Shown here one piece after another: positions 20,012-28,897 of a stretch of DNA of 64,000 nt. The notes below the pieces were generated by a model. That model was not told where the DNA came from. It saw nothing but the letters and a program-made list of their open reading frames with translations, and searched no databases. Source of the stretch: Collimonas sp. OK607 (GTDB lineage: Bacteria; Pseudomonadota; Gammaproteobacteria; Burkholderiales; Burkholderiaceae_D); contig NZ_FOKF01000018.1 in the NCBI RefSeq assembly GCF_900111995.1, positions 41,369 through 105,368 of the forward strand, given 5' to 3'. Position 1 is the stretch's first letter. Each line of letters opens with the position of its first letter. The position numbers were made by a program, and so were the translations under genes.

Positions 20012-20991
20012 GGCAGCGGAGTCAGCACTTCAGGATTAACGACATTGCGCGTAGCGTTGCCACTCAAGGCATCCAGCAGATTTTGCGCTGCGCAGACCGC
20101 CATCCCGTGCCTGGTCTCGCGAGTGGCGGAGCCGATATGAGGCAACGCCACAACATTCGGCATCTTCAGCAAGCGCGAATCCGGCGCCACAGGCTCGCGC
20201 TCGAACACATCCAGCCCGGCGCCACGCAGGCGGCCGTTTTCCAATGCTGAAATCAGCGCAGTTTCATCGATGATGCTGCCGCGGGAAATATTGATCAGGA
20301 TAGCGCCGGGGCGCATCTGCGCCAATTCTTGCGCGCCTATCATGCCATGGGTTTCCGGCGTCAGCGGCACCGTGATGCAGACGAAATCGGCGCTCTGCAA
20401 TAGGGTGTCGAGCGAGCAGAAGCGCGCGCCATAGGCCTTTTCAGCAGTCGGATCGGGGCGGCGATTATTGTACAAAACCGGCATGCCGAACCCTAACGAT
20501 GCGCGTCGCGCTACGGCGCCGCCGATCCGTCCCATGCCGACGATGCCCAAGGTCTTTCCTTGCACGTCGGTGCCGAAACAGTCTTCGCCGATGCTATGCG
20601 TCCAACGGCCCTGGCGGACGTAATCTGCCATTTCGACCACTCGCCGCGCGGTGGCCAGGATCAGCGCGAAACCTGTGTCGGCCGTGGTTTCCGTCAGCAC
20701 GTCCGGTGTGTTTAGCAGCACAATCCCGCGCTTGCTCAGGTCGGCCGGGTCGAATTGATCGATACCGACGGAAATAGTGGAAATCGCCCTAAGCCTGGGG
20801 GCATGATCAAGAACCGAGGCATCGATTTTGACGCTGGCGCCGATCAGGCCTGCGGCGTCTTGCAGTTCTGTCACGAAGGCTGCACGGTTGTCGGCGTTGA
20901 TGTCGTCAAATTGCACAACCCGGTGCGCCTGCTGCAGCATCGCCAGGACATCGTCAGCGACTTTTTTATAAAGTACTATTTTTTCTTGCAT
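20005..20991 (-). CDS. kguD: 2-ketogluconate 6-phosphate / 2-ketoaldonate reductase (D-2-hydroxyacid dehydrogenase)
   Basis: 328 residues. NAD(P)-binding motif GIVGMGRIGGAVARRA, then the family catalytic Arg (NISRGSIID), Glu (DVFEREP) and His (LPHIGSAT). The protein resembles GhrB/TkrA reductases. In the kgu pathway this enzyme reduces 2-keto-6-phosphogluconate to 6-phosphogluconate, which enters the Entner-Doudoroff or pentose phosphate route. It is the last gene of the minus-strand operon, after the transporter gene. Confidence 0.88.
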   Translation of the reverse strand: MQEKIVLYKKVADDVLAMLQQAHRVVQFDDINADNRAAFVTELQDAAGLIGASVKIDASVLDHAPRLRAISTISVGIDQFDPADLSKRGIVLLNTPDVLTETTADTGFALILATARRVVEMADYVRQGRWTHSIGEDCFGTDVQGKTLGIVGMGRIGGAVARRASLGFGMPVLYNNRRPDPTAEKAYGARFCSLDTLLQSADFVCITVPLTPETHGMIGAQELAQMRPGAILINISRGSIIDETALISALENGRLRGAGLDVFEREPVAPDSRLLKMPNVVALPHIGSATRETRHGMAVCAAQNLLDALSGNATRNVVNPEVLTPLPT

Positions 20992-21018
20992 AAGAATTCC
21001 TTCGGGATGGATGTCAAC

Positions 21019-22293
21019 TTACCGGTGAGCCAGGGCGACCTCGGGAACTGCTGCTTCCGGCTTGACTGAAATCGTCAATGCCACAGCGGCCAATAAACCA
21101 CCCGCCATGAACAGATAGGATGCAAACGGACTACCGGTTGCTCCATTCAGATAGCCAACCACATAGGAACCAAGGAAAGAACCGAGCGCTCCCATGCTAT
21201 TGATCAAGGCCATCGCGCCACCCGCGACATTCTTTGGCAGCAACTCTGGAATGATGGCAAAGAAAGGTCCGTAGGGTGCGTACATCGCAGCGCCCGCAAT
21301 CACCAGCAGGGCGTAGGACAACCAAAAACTGCTGCTGCCGAGTAAATAGGAACCGAGGAAAGCCAGGGCGCCAATCAACAGTGCCGGCCAGACGAATAAT
21401 TTGCGATTTTGCATTTTGTCGGAAGCCCATGAAGTCAGCAACATGGCAATCACGGCGACAAGATAGGGCAAAGCCGACAGCCATCCGGTTTCCACCATGC
21501 TGATATGGCCGGCGTTTTTCAAGATGGAAGGTAACCACAGCACGAAACCGTACACGCCAATGCTCCAGCAAAAATACTGGGCGCATAGTTTGACTACTGC
21601 CGGCGACTTGAATGCTTCGGCATAGTTACGCATCGGCTTCATGCCGACCTGCTCCAGATCGAGCACTGCTTTGAGATCGGCCTTTTCTTGCGGTTTCAGC
21701 CAGGTCGATTCTGCCGGTTTGTCCTGGACCACAAACCACCAGATACACGCCCACACAATCGCCGGCAATCCTTCGGCAATCATCATGTGACGCCAGCCGA
21801 AACTGTTTACCAGATAGCCGGACAGCACGGACATCCACAACACGGTGACGGGATTGCCTAAAATCAAAAACGTGTTGGCGCGGGAGCGCTCGGTTTTGGT
21901 GAACCAGTTGCTGATGTAGATCAGCATTGCCGGCATCACCGCGGCTTCCACCACCCCGAGTGAAAAGCGAATCACCATCAGCATCGGGATATTGCTGACC
22001 ATGCCGGTCAGCGCGGCGCAAGCACCCCACAGCACAAGGCTCCAGAAAATCAATTTTTTGACGCTACGGCGTTCGGCGTAGATGGCGCCGGGAATCTGAA
22101 AGAAGAAATAGCCGAGAAAGAAGAGGGCGCCGATCAATGATGACGTGCCTTGGGTAATACCCAGGTCATGATTGATGCCGGCCGCACTGGCAAAGCCGAA
22201 ATTGGCGCGGTCGAGATAGGCCAGGCTGTAGGTGATAAAAACGATCGGCATGATGAACCACCAGCGCCGGACTGCTAATTTTTTTGTTTCCAT
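21019..22293 (-). CDS. kguT: MFS transporter, probable 2-ketogluconate importer
   Basis: 424 residues with about 12 hydrophobic helices and the anion:cation symporter (ACS) hallmarks of sugar-acid carriers: LDRANFGFASAAG in helix 1, a GxxxxRxxxG-like loop near YAERRSVKKL, and RFSLGVVEAAVMPAM. Such proteins import sugar acids with protons. Context (kinase, isomerase-like protein and ketoaldonate reductase in one operon) argues for 2-ketogluconate. A GGAGACACAAC ribosome site precedes the ATG. Confidence 0.88.
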   Translation of the reverse strand: METKKLAVRRWWFIMPIVFITYSLAYLDRANFGFASAAGINHDLGITQGTSSLIGALFFLGYFFFQIPGAIYAERRSVKKLIFWSLVLWGACAALTGMVSNIPMLMVIRFSLGVVEAAVMPAMLIYISNWFTKTERSRANTFLILGNPVTVLWMSVLSGYLVNSFGWRHMMIAEGLPAIVWACIWWFVVQDKPAESTWLKPQEKADLKAVLDLEQVGMKPMRNYAEAFKSPAVVKLCAQYFCWSIGVYGFVLWLPSILKNAGHISMVETGWLSALPYLVAVIAMLLTSWASDKMQNRKLFVWPALLIGALAFLGSYLLGSSSFWLSYALLVIAGAAMYAPYGPFFAIIPELLPKNVAGGAMALINSMGALGSFLGSYVVGYLNGATGSPFASYLFMAGGLLAAVALTISVKPEAAVPEVALAHR

Positions 22294-22382
22294 GTTGTGT
22301 CTCCTTAGATTTTTTCGGATTTTCAGGTTTGTACCTGTATTGTTTTTAGCGACTTTGCTTGTCTGACTGCTATCTGCTTAAT

Positions 22383-22429
22383 TGCAACTCAACTGCAACT
22401 CAACTGCAACTCAATTGCAACCTAACTGC
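22383..22429. repeat. 11-bp tandem repeat, four copies, at the end of kguK
   Basis: Four copies of TGCAACTCAAC (the last two with one or two changes) run from the kguK-kguT gap into the last codons of kguK, whose stop lies inside the array. Confidence 0.8.
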
Positions 22430-23385
22430 GCTCTGGTCGGCAATCCTTCACTATCGCCGATTACCTGAATTGCCATCGCACCGATTTGATTGCCGCGCTC
22501 GACTGCAAGGCGGGGCTCATGTCCATCTAATAATGCGCTGATCACGCCGACCGCGAAACCGTCGCCGGCGCCAACGGTGTCGACCACATTTGTTACCAGC
22601 GGCGCCGGAACGGTGGCTTCGTGTTCTGCGGTGCGCAAGTAGGCCCCTGAACTACCCAGTTTGATGATGACGCCAAGCGCGCCGCGCGCCAGGTAGAAAT
22701 CAGCGATCTCGCGCGGTGTCGTCAAGCCGGTCAGGATCCGGCCTTCTTCGAGGCCTGGCAGCACCCAGTCGGCGTACGAAGCCAAGGCGTTGAGCCGGTC
22801 CACCATGAGCTCGCGTGAGCGCCACAATGTCGGCCGCAAGTTGGGATCGAATGTAATGCTCTTGCCGGCTGCGCGCATTTCGGTAGCGATATGGAAAGCC
22901 AGTTCCAGCGACGATTCAGAAATCGCCGGTGCGACACCGGATAAATGCAGATGGCGTGCAGCCTTGAAATATTCTGGCCGATAGTCGGCGATCGAGAGGT
23001 GGCTGGCGGCAGAGCCTTTGCGGAAATATTCGATTTCCGGATCGCTGCCATCGTCGTTGCGCGATTTCAGCTGGAAGGCGGTGGGGTAACGCGCGTCGAT
23101 TGTCACGGCGTCGCTATTGATGCCTTCATTCGCCAGAGTCTCCAGTACGAAGCGGCCAAACGAGTCTTTGCCGACGCGACTCATCCAGCCAACTTGAAAG
23201 CCGAGGCGCGCCAGACCGGTAGCGACGTTGAGTTCGGCGCCGGCGGCGCGTTTGATGAAATTTTTGGCTTTGGCAAGGTCGCCTGTTTCGGCGGCGACAA
23301 ACATTGTCATGGCCTCGCCGTAAGTCACCACGTCCAGTTTCTTCATTGCGGCCGGTTCGTTTGCGGACAGCGCTGTTATTGACAT
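22411..23385 (-). CDS. kguK: PfkB-family sugar kinase, 2-ketogluconate kinase
   Basis: 324 residues. Ribokinase/PfkB signatures: GAELNVATGLARLG near the N terminus and the ATP/active-site motif DTVGAGDGFAVGV with the catalytic Asp. It would phosphorylate 2-ketogluconate at C6 in the cytoplasm. ATG 23385 is set by AAGGAG seven bases upstream and overlaps the end of kguE by 10 bases. The C terminus (RAQLGCN) is encoded by the neighbouring 11-bp repeat, suggesting repeat growth has changed the tail. Confidence 0.88.
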   Translation of the reverse strand: MSITALSANEPAAMKKLDVVTYGEAMTMFVAAETGDLAKAKNFIKRAAGAELNVATGLARLGFQVGWMSRVGKDSFGRFVLETLANEGINSDAVTIDARYPTAFQLKSRNDDGSDPEIEYFRKGSAASHLSIADYRPEYFKAARHLHLSGVAPAISESSLELAFHIATEMRAAGKSITFDPNLRPTLWRSRELMVDRLNALASYADWVLPGLEEGRILTGLTTPREIADFYLARGALGVIIKLGSSGAYLRTAEHEATVPAPLVTNVVDTVGAGDGFAVGVISALLDGHEPRLAVERGNQIGAMAIQVIGDSEGLPTRAQLGCN

Positions 23386-24188
23386 GCATTTACTCCTTCA
23401 AGTGCCGCAAATGTCGGCTTGCCAGCCGAACGCAAGCGTTCAACATGCGCTGCCTGTGCCTCTTCGCCGGCAGGCAGCGGATATTCAATTGCCCGCGACA
23501 CATGACCAGGTAACTTTGACAGGCAGGCACGCCAGTCGACGCTGCCATCGTCGGGCGCCACGGCAAAACGGCGCATGCCTTCGCCTCGCACCCCTTTGCA
23601 ATGAATGTAACGTACGTGTGAAGCAAGCGTGGCGGCGGCTTCGATGGCGTTCTGGTCAGCCCAGCTCCAATTACCGATATCAAAAGTCATGGCTACAGGG
23701 ATGGCGGGCGCATACGCTTCGCATGCGGCAAAAAAGCTGGCGAACTCCGTGATCCGGCTGCCGCTATCTTGCTGGCCATTTTCAAGCAGTAACGTAACCG
23801 GCGTGTCGCTCAGCGCCTGTTGCAGAAGTTTTACGTCAACGCGGCCGGCGTAGCGATGCATTTGTAATTTGAGGGTCGCCGCTCCCAGCGTTTCTGCTTC
23901 AGCCAGACGTGCAATCAGATCCGGCAGATTGAGATTGCCGTCCGGCAGGAACAAGGATTCCGGTGCGGAATACACTGCTTGCAATCCGTATGCAGCCAGT
24001 AGCGGGTTTAAGGTGGCGAGCTCCAGCGCGATTTCCTCATCCGCGTGCAGGAATAACTCGCGGCGAATTTCGAGGCCATTGGCGTTGGCGCCGGCCGCAA
24101 GCGGAACTAGCGCGGCATGGCCGTTCTTCTGTACAAAATCGACGCCGTAGGCTGAGGCCACGATGAAGATATCCATGGTAGATGGCAA
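23376..24188 (-). CDS. kguE: KguE, TIM-barrel sugar isomerase/epimerase-like protein
   Basis: 270 residues. Xylose-isomerase-like TIM barrel with likely metal ligands in LLLENGQQ, MTFDIGNWSW and YIHCKGV. The exact reaction of KguE in the 2-ketogluconate pathway is not established. Start choice: TTG at 24188 has TAGGAG five bases upstream, whereas the in-frame ATG at 24176 has it about 18 bases away, so the rare TTG start is preferred. First gene after the operator region. Confidence 0.82.
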   Translation of the reverse strand: MPSTMDIFIVASAYGVDFVQKNGHAALVPLAAGANANGLEIRRELFLHADEEIALELATLNPLLAAYGLQAVYSAPESLFLPDGNLNLPDLIARLAEAETLGAATLKLQMHRYAGRVDVKLLQQALSDTPVTLLLENGQQDSGSRITEFASFFAACEAYAPAIPVAMTFDIGNWSWADQNAIEAAATLASHVRYIHCKGVRGEGMRRFAVAPDDGSVDWRACLSKLPGHVSRAIEYPLPAGEEAQAAHVERLRSAGKPTFAALEGVNACQ

Positions 24189-24232
24189 ATCTGTCTCCTA
24201 AGTATTTCTAGTTGCTTTAATATTTTTATTAT

Positions 24233-24246
24233 TGGAACCGGTTCCA
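24233..24246. promoter_or_regulatory. PtxS-type operator, kguE-proximal copy
   Basis: Perfect palindrome TGGAACCGGTTCCA. LacI-family operators have a central CG, and the Pseudomonas PtxS box (TGAAACCGGTTTCA) differs at only two symmetric positions. Confidence 0.85.
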
Positions 24247-24318
24247 TGTAAAATTAAAAAAATTGCCAATAATTTATTAAATGAATATATAGATCAAGGC
24301 AGTGGGAACAAGAATCTA

Positions 24319-24332
24319 TGGAACCGGTTCCA
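24319..24332. promoter_or_regulatory. PtxS-type operator, ptxS-proximal copy
   Basis: The same perfect 14-bp palindrome as at 24233, centre-to-centre 86 bp away (about eight helical turns), 30 bases after the ptxS stop codon. The spacing would allow a dimer at each site, or DNA looping by a tetramer. Confidence 0.85.
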
Positions 24333-24362
24333 AGTTAATCCAAAAAAAATCGACAGTCAAGC

Positions 24363-25400
24363 CTAAGTTACACTTTTCAGGGCTGCCGTGGAGCCGCGTA
24401 TCTCCAATTCTCCGGGGAACGCCAGAAAACGCGGCGGGGAATTTGCGCCATCGATGCGTTGCACCAAAAATTCCAGCGCCGCATGACCAATATCGAAGGT
24501 CGGCTGACGAATGCCGGTAATGCCGCTGCCGGCCAACACAGCCCAGTTAGGATCGTCAAAACCCAATAAGCCGACATCATCCGGCCAGTGTGCGCCCAAG
24601 CCCTGCAAACCGAGCGCGGCATTCAGCAACATGCGGCCATTGCCGGCAAGAATTGCGCTGCGCTGTTTACTATGCAACGCAGCCTGTAGCGCTAACTGCA
24701 ATGCAGCGGCATCCGTTATTTCAACTTCTGCAGTAATCGCGGCGTATTGTTTTCCGGCTTTCTTCACCGCTTGGTGGACGGCCTGTTCGCGTTCGCTGCG
24801 ACTGCTGACCTGGCCAATCGGCTCCGTAAGAAAGTGAATTGCGTGAAATCCCCTGGCAATCAGATGTTGGGTCGCCAGGGTTGCAGCCTGGGTATTGTCA
24901 AGTCCGACCATGTCGCATTGCAAACGATCGGCGCGGCGATCGATAATGACCATCGGCAGTCCGGTGTTGCTGATGGCCGCCAAATCTTCCTCAGGCAAAC
25001 CGATTGGATTGACTACCAGGCCTTCTACGCGGTAATTGACTAGCAAATTCAGATAACGTTTTTCCAATTCAAGCTGGTTATCGGAATTGCAGACCATCAG
25101 CATGAAGCCTTGTTTTTGACAGGCGGCCTCGACGCCGCGCATGACTTCAACCGAATACGGATTGCCGATATCGGCGACTACCATGCCAACCATGCGCGTG
25201 CGGCCGCGCTTGAGTCCGCGCGCCATTTGATTGGGGCGGAAGCCCAGCTTGCGGATGGCGTGCTGTATGCGTAGCCGGAGTACATCGGAAAGGCTGTCAA
25301 ATTCGCCGTTCAGATAGCGGGATACGCTGGTTTTCCCTGCCTTGGCTTCGCGCGCAACATCGTTGATTGTCGGCGTGCGGGTGGTATCGGTGTCGCGCAT
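24363..25400 (-). CDS. ptxS: LacI-family repressor of 2-ketogluconate use (PtxS-like)
   Basis: 345 residues from ATG 25400; the longer open frame reaches into the neighbouring regulator gene and is not used. N-terminal LacI helix-turn-helix (PTINDVAREAKAGKTSVSRYLNG) and hinge (ARGLKRGRTRMVGMVV) are followed by a periplasmic-binding-protein-like effector domain. By position at the head of kguEKTD and by the operators beside it, it should repress the operon until 2-ketogluconate binds. Gene order matches the ptxS-kgu locus of Pseudomonas aeruginosa. Confidence 0.88.
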   Translation of the reverse strand: MRDTDTTRTPTINDVAREAKAGKTSVSRYLNGEFDSLSDVLRLRIQHAIRKLGFRPNQMARGLKRGRTRMVGMVVADIGNPYSVEVMRGVEAACQKQGFMLMVCNSDNQLELEKRYLNLLVNYRVEGLVVNPIGLPEEDLAAISNTGLPMVIIDRRADRLQCDMVGLDNTQAATLATQHLIARGFHAIHFLTEPIGQVSSRSEREQAVHQAVKKAGKQYAAITAEVEITDAAALQLALQAALHSKQRSAILAGNGRMLLNAALGLQGLGAHWPDDVGLLGFDDPNWAVLAGSGITGIRQPTFDIGHAALEFLVQRIDGANSPPRFLAFPGELEIRGSTAALKSVT

Positions 25401-25624
25401 GGAGAGAGCCAGGAAAATGTTGAGAGTAGGGTGATTCGGATAATGTTGCTCACGCATTATTCCATGCTTGTGTTTGTCGTGACCAGAACCTTTTATTTCA
25501 TTGTGCCTGACGCGTAACGCGAACCAACAGGCATGTCGGCAGCTATGTCGTGCAATTTTACTTCGGTCTTTTAGAGTGATAAATGCATCGCCATGCGTTG
25601 TCACGCTTTGCCACGCATGGCCAA

Positions 25625-26506
25625 TTAATTTCGCGTGATGCTCAGATGATGTCGCATCAGCGCAGATGCCCATTCCCTGTTATCGCTTTCCAGTGCCTGG
25701 ATGATTTGCAAGTGCTCCTTGCATGAATCGATCTGGCGTGGAGCGTGGTAAACCGCAATATGTTCGCTAAGGCGCCGAAGTTGGTTCTGTTGTTGTACCG
25801 CCTGCAGCACGAAGCGATTGTTGGAGAAGCGCGCCAGCATTTCGTGAAAAGCGGCATTGAGCGAGAAAAACGCCTGGGTGGAATGTTCGGCCGGAGTCTG
25901 AGATAGCATTTTTTCATGCGCAAGCCGGCAGTTATGCAGCTGGGCGGCATCGATCTTGAAAGAATTTTCCAGCAGTCCGCCGCACTCCACCATGGTGCGA
26001 AACTTATAGCTCTCGGCCATCAGGCCGGGTGAGCCTATGGCGGGCGAAAAATTCCAGCCCTGGCCGCGGCGTTTCTCTATCAGACCGTCTGCCGCCATGC
26101 GTACCAGTGTTCCCCGCAATAAGCTGCGCGACACCGAGTAGCGCTCCAGAAAATCTGTTTCCGTCATCATGTCGGGTAACAGGCTATTGGTACGATCGTC
26201 AATCAGGCGCAGATACAAGGTATCGCCGCTGACGCCGTCAACCAACATGTCCGCCGCTTTGCCGAGCGTGGCTTTAGCGCTGACGAAATAGCCGCTGTTC
26301 ACGTGGTATTCCAGCAACTCTTGTGCCGCCATCAGGCGCAATGCCGCTTTGACCGGAGTCCGTGAGACATCAAACTGATTTGCCAGGCCTTCTTCGGTCA
26401 AATGTGTTCCGGCAGGCAATTCACCGGTCGTTATCTGCTGGATCAGCCGATTCGCCAGGTCGAGTTGCAAGGGGCTCGGGCGGCTGGATTTTTCTGGTTT
26501 TGTCAT
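25625..26506 (-). CDS. GntR-family regulator with two consecutive winged-helix domains
   Basis: 293 residues from ATG 26506, chosen because GGCAAGAGA precedes it and the longer frame upstream is unlike protein. Residues about 14-76 form a GntR winged helix (LTEEGLANQFDVSRTPVKAAL, given here in part). Residues about 95-155 look like a second one (TETDFLERYSVSRSLLRGTL, then GLIEKRRGQGWNF). The rest is a helical FCD-like effector part of about 130 residues. Typical FadR/FCD regulators have one winged helix. The ligand is unknown. It lies 224 bases upstream of ptxS on the same strand and has a palindrome 37 bases upstream of its own start. Confidence 0.8.
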   Translation of the reverse strand: MTKPEKSSRPSPLQLDLANRLIQQITTGELPAGTHLTEEGLANQFDVSRTPVKAALRLMAAQELLEYHVNSGYFVSAKATLGKAADMLVDGVSGDTLYLRLIDDRTNSLLPDMMTETDFLERYSVSRSLLRGTLVRMAADGLIEKRRGQGWNFSPAIGSPGLMAESYKFRTMVECGGLLENSFKIDAAQLHNCRLAHEKMLSQTPAEHSTQAFFSLNAAFHEMLARFSNNRFVLQAVQQQNQLRRLSEHIAVYHAPRQIDSCKEHLQIIQALESDNREWASALMRHHLSITRN

Positions 26507-26879
26507 TCTCTTGCCACTGTCAGGTTTACATTTGATTGATGTTAAATGATTAATATCATTTGAGTAAACTATCGGGCAAATTCGGTTGGGATACTTAGCA
26601 GATAAGACAATTCTTAAAAAGCAGCATTCGTTTGGTTTTATCAAAAAAATAATGCAGACTATTTTATATTTATCTTTTAGGGGGGGCGTTCACATGAGGC
26701 AGGTAGCGCTGCTGTAAAGGAGTGCGGCGCTCATGTCCGGTTTGCGATTGGCAGCACTCGGTGCGACGGCAAATGTCGGCATTGTCATTGGCATCCGGTG
26801 CACTGTTCAGTATTTCGACGCCGGTATCAGCCGGTATCTATCACGCCGAAAATGGTGACGCCGGACTGGGCAACCTGGC
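26507..26879. other. Non-coding gap upstream of the GntR gene
   Basis: 373 bases. It holds the palindrome at 26544-26561 and, at its right edge, an inverted repeat overlapping the end of the YceI gene. The weak ORF across 26722-26964 lacks a ribosome site and family resemblance and is not called. Confidence 0.5.
26544..26561. promoter_or_regulatory. Probable operator of the GntR gene
   Basis: Inverted repeat AAATGAT-taat-ATCATTT with perfect 7-bp arms, 37 bases upstream of the GntR start codon, where an autoregulatory site is expected. Confidence 0.5.
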
Positions 26880-26889
26880 TCAGTCCGGC
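26860..26889 (-). terminator. Possible stem-loop terminator at the end of the YceI gene
   Basis: 9-bp perfect arms GCCGGACTG and CAGTCCGGC around a 12-base loop. The right arm contains the TGA of the YceI gene. There is no T-run on the minus strand, so it may only protect the mRNA end. Confidence 0.4.
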
Positions 26890-27521
26890 GCGGGCTTGCT
26901 ATATTCCTTTATCGCTTCAACGCTGATGTGCAAGGTCACCGCGTCACTGATAAAGGGTACGTAGCGCGCAAGCTTGTAATCGCTGCGTAGAATCTTGGCC
27001 GAGCCGTTGGCGCCGCAGGCCTGTTTGCCGTAAGCGAGCATGAAGCGGCAATTGAAATTGCTGATTTCCAGCGTTACCGGATGCGTGACGCCCTTGATCG
27101 TCAGGTCGCCGTCGACTTGCGTCAGCCGGGTTTCTTCAAAATGCAGGCTGGAGGATTTGAAACTGATCTTCGGGTAGTTGGCGGCGTCGAAAAAATCGCC
27201 AGAGCGCATGAGCTGGTTGAAGCGGTCGCTGCCGGTACTGACCGATGCCGCATCGATTTCGATGTCGATACTGCCGCTATGTGTGTCCTGGTCAATTTCA
27301 ATCGATCCGGTGGTGGTGTCGAAGCGGCTGCGCTGCTTCGACAGACCCCAATGGTTGTACTCGAAATACGAAAAAGTGTGTTCCGGATCAATCAGGTAAC
27401 GGTCTGCGGCGAAACAGGCGCTGCTGCCAAGCATCAGCAGCAATAGTAAAGAGCGCAGCAAAGCGTTTTTCTTTGGCGACTGCTTTTGCAGAACTGCTAT
27501 CTGACTGTCGCTGGTTTGCAT
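26880..27521 (-). CDS. YceI-family periplasmic lipid-binding-like protein
   Basis: 213 residues with a hydrophobic signal segment at about 20-38 ending ACFAA. The mature part has the YceI beta-barrel pattern: YLIDPEHTFSYFEYNHWG near its start, FFDAANYPKISFKSS in the middle, and GDLTIKGVTHPVTLEI. Members bind isoprenoid-like lipids in the periplasm, and some respond to acid or osmotic stress. The first 20 residues before the hydrophobic core are long for a signal peptide, so the true start may be the internal Leu/Met region; this cannot be settled by eye. Confidence 0.85.
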   Translation of the reverse strand: MQTSDSQIAVLQKQSPKKNALLRSLLLLLMLGSSACFAADRYLIDPEHTFSYFEYNHWGLSKQRSRFDTTTGSIEIDQDTHSGSIDIEIDAASVSTGSDRFNQLMRSGDFFDAANYPKISFKSSSLHFEETRLTQVDGDLTIKGVTHPVTLEISNFNCRFMLAYGKQACGANGSAKILRSDYKLARYVPFISDAVTLHISVEAIKEYSKPAPD

Positions 27522-27702
27522 GGTGAGGCATCGCCTTCGATTTTTGGTTCTCTACTAAGCTTAACGATACAGATAGTACATATATTCCAATCCGGAAGCA
27601 TATAAAATAGTTCTTTCGCAGCAACGCCAAAAATCCGTTGTCTGTAATCTTTGTCTGTACCCGGGATTAATCGTAGCAACTCTAAGCGGAGCGCCTTCCA
27701 TC

Positions 27703-28404
27703 ATGTATGAGCTGTATATCGCCAACAAAAATTATTCATCATGGTCGTTGCGGCCATGGGTACTGATGCGTCAACTCGGGTTGACGTTTAACGAACACAT
27801 TGTGCCGTTTACCGACGGAGCGGCAGGCTCCAACTGGGATACGTTCCGTAGCTTTTCGCCATCCGGCAAGGTGCCGGCGCTGATACACGACGGCACTTCG
27901 CTGTGGGATTCGCTCGGGATTGTCGAGTATCTGGCCGAGCGCCATGGCGGCGTCTGGCCGAACGACCCGCAAGCCAGGGCCTGGGCGCGTTGCGCTGCAG
28001 CCGAGATGCATTCCGGCTTTGGCGCCTTGCGGCAGCATTGCACCATGAATTGCGGCATCCGGGTGCGGCTTGAACAGGTGTCTGAAGTGCTGCAAGGCGA
28101 AATCACCCGCCTCGACGAATTGTGGAATGAAGGCCTGGCACGTTTTGGCGGACCTTTCCTGGCCGGTGCAAACTTCAGCGCCGTCGATGCATTTTTTGCG
28201 CCGGTGGCTTTCCGGGTGCAAACCTACGGCCTCAAGCTGAGCCCGGCGGCACAAGCCTATGTGACGCGGTTGCTCGATTTGCCGGCCATGCGTGAGTGGC
28301 AGGCCGATGCGCTGGCGGAAACCTGGCGTGAGCCCGGCCATGAAGCTGAAGCCAGCGCGGCAGGCACGTTGCTGGAAGATCTGCGTGGTGCGCCGTCGAA
28401 GTGA
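27703..28404 (+). CDS. Glutathione S-transferase
   Basis: 233 residues. N-terminal thioredoxin-like domain with YIANKNYSSWSLRPWVLM, where the Ser after NYS is the likely catalytic residue, and the glutathione-contact motif GKVPALIHDG...DSLGIVEYL. A C-terminal all-helical domain includes the conserved Asp of FSAVDAFFAPVAFR. Similar to the YfcF-type bacterial GSTs. Function is detoxification or peroxide defence in the cytoplasm; the substrate is unknown. Stands alone, 36 bases before arfB. Confidence 0.9.
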   Translation: MYELYIANKNYSSWSLRPWVLMRQLGLTFNEHIVPFTDGAAGSNWDTFRSFSPSGKVPALIHDGTSLWDSLGIVEYLAERHGGVWPNDPQARAWARCAAAEMHSGFGALRQHCTMNCGIRVRLEQVSEVLQGEITRLDELWNEGLARFGGPFLAGANFSAVDAFFAPVAFRVQTYGLKLSPAAQAYVTRLLDLPAMREWQADALAETWREPGHEAEASAAGTLLEDLRGAPSK

Positions 28405-28440
28405 AGCAGAGGCGCGCGGTGGCGTGCCATAATATCGCGC

Positions 28441-28878
28441 ATGTTTCCATCTAACGACGACAAGCTGCTGCGCATCACCGACTCACTCGCCATTGCGCTG
28501 AGTGAGATTGAGATAAGCGCCGTCCGCGCCCAAGGGCCGGGCGGCCAGAACGTCAACAAGGTCTCATCGGCGATACATCTGCGGTTTGACATCGGCGCAT
28601 CGTCGCTGTCCGACTTCTACAAGGAAAAGCTGCTGGCGTTGAACGACCAGCGCATTACCAAGGATGGGGTTCTGATTCTCAAGGCGCAACAGTCGCGTAG
28701 CCAGGAAAAGAACAAGAGCGAAGCCTTGCAACGCTTGCAGGAATTATTGCTGAGCGTGACCGTGATTCCCAAGAAGCGGCGGCCAACGGCGCCCAGCCGG
28801 ACTGCAAAATTAAAGCGGGTCGATAGCAAGACCCGGCGCGGCAAAGACAAAGCCATGCGCGGCAAGGTCGTTCTCTGA
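28441..28878 (+). CDS. arfB: Alternative ribosome-rescue factor ArfB (YaeJ)
   Basis: 145 residues. RF1-like catalytic domain with the GGQ motif at about 34-36 (RAQGPGGQNVNK) and a C-terminal basic tail (KKRRPTAPSRTAKLKR and beyond). The tail enters the empty mRNA channel of stalled ribosomes while GGQ hydrolyses the peptidyl-tRNA. There is no codon-recognition domain, which separates it from RF1/RF2. Length matches the family. Confidence 0.94.
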   Translation: MFPSNDDKLLRITDSLAIALSEIEISAVRAQGPGGQNVNKVSSAIHLRFDIGASSLSDFYKEKLLALNDQRITKDGVLILKAQQSRSQEKNKSEALQRLQELLLSVTVIPKKRRPTAPSRTAKLKRVDSKTRRGKDKAMRGKVVL

Positions 28879-28897
28879 ATAAGCCGGCGGTCCCGAT

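Larger units (their letters stand above)
24189..24362 (-). promoter_or_regulatory. Control region of the kgu operon between ptxS and kguE
   Basis: 174 AT-rich bases between ptxS and kguE, both on the minus strand. The region holds two identical 14-bp palindromes (listed separately) and the AGGAG of kguE. A promoter is likely between or beside the palindromes, but no single -35/-10 pair stands out in the A/T runs. Confidence 0.7.

Noticed and set aside
25401..25673. N-terminal extension of the LacI regulator
   Set aside because: The extension overlaps the GntR gene and is not protein-like; the helix-turn-helix starts right after ATG 25400.
26722..26964. Plus-strand ORF between the GntR and YceI genes
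   Set aside because: No ribosome site or family pattern, and it runs antisense into the YceI gene.
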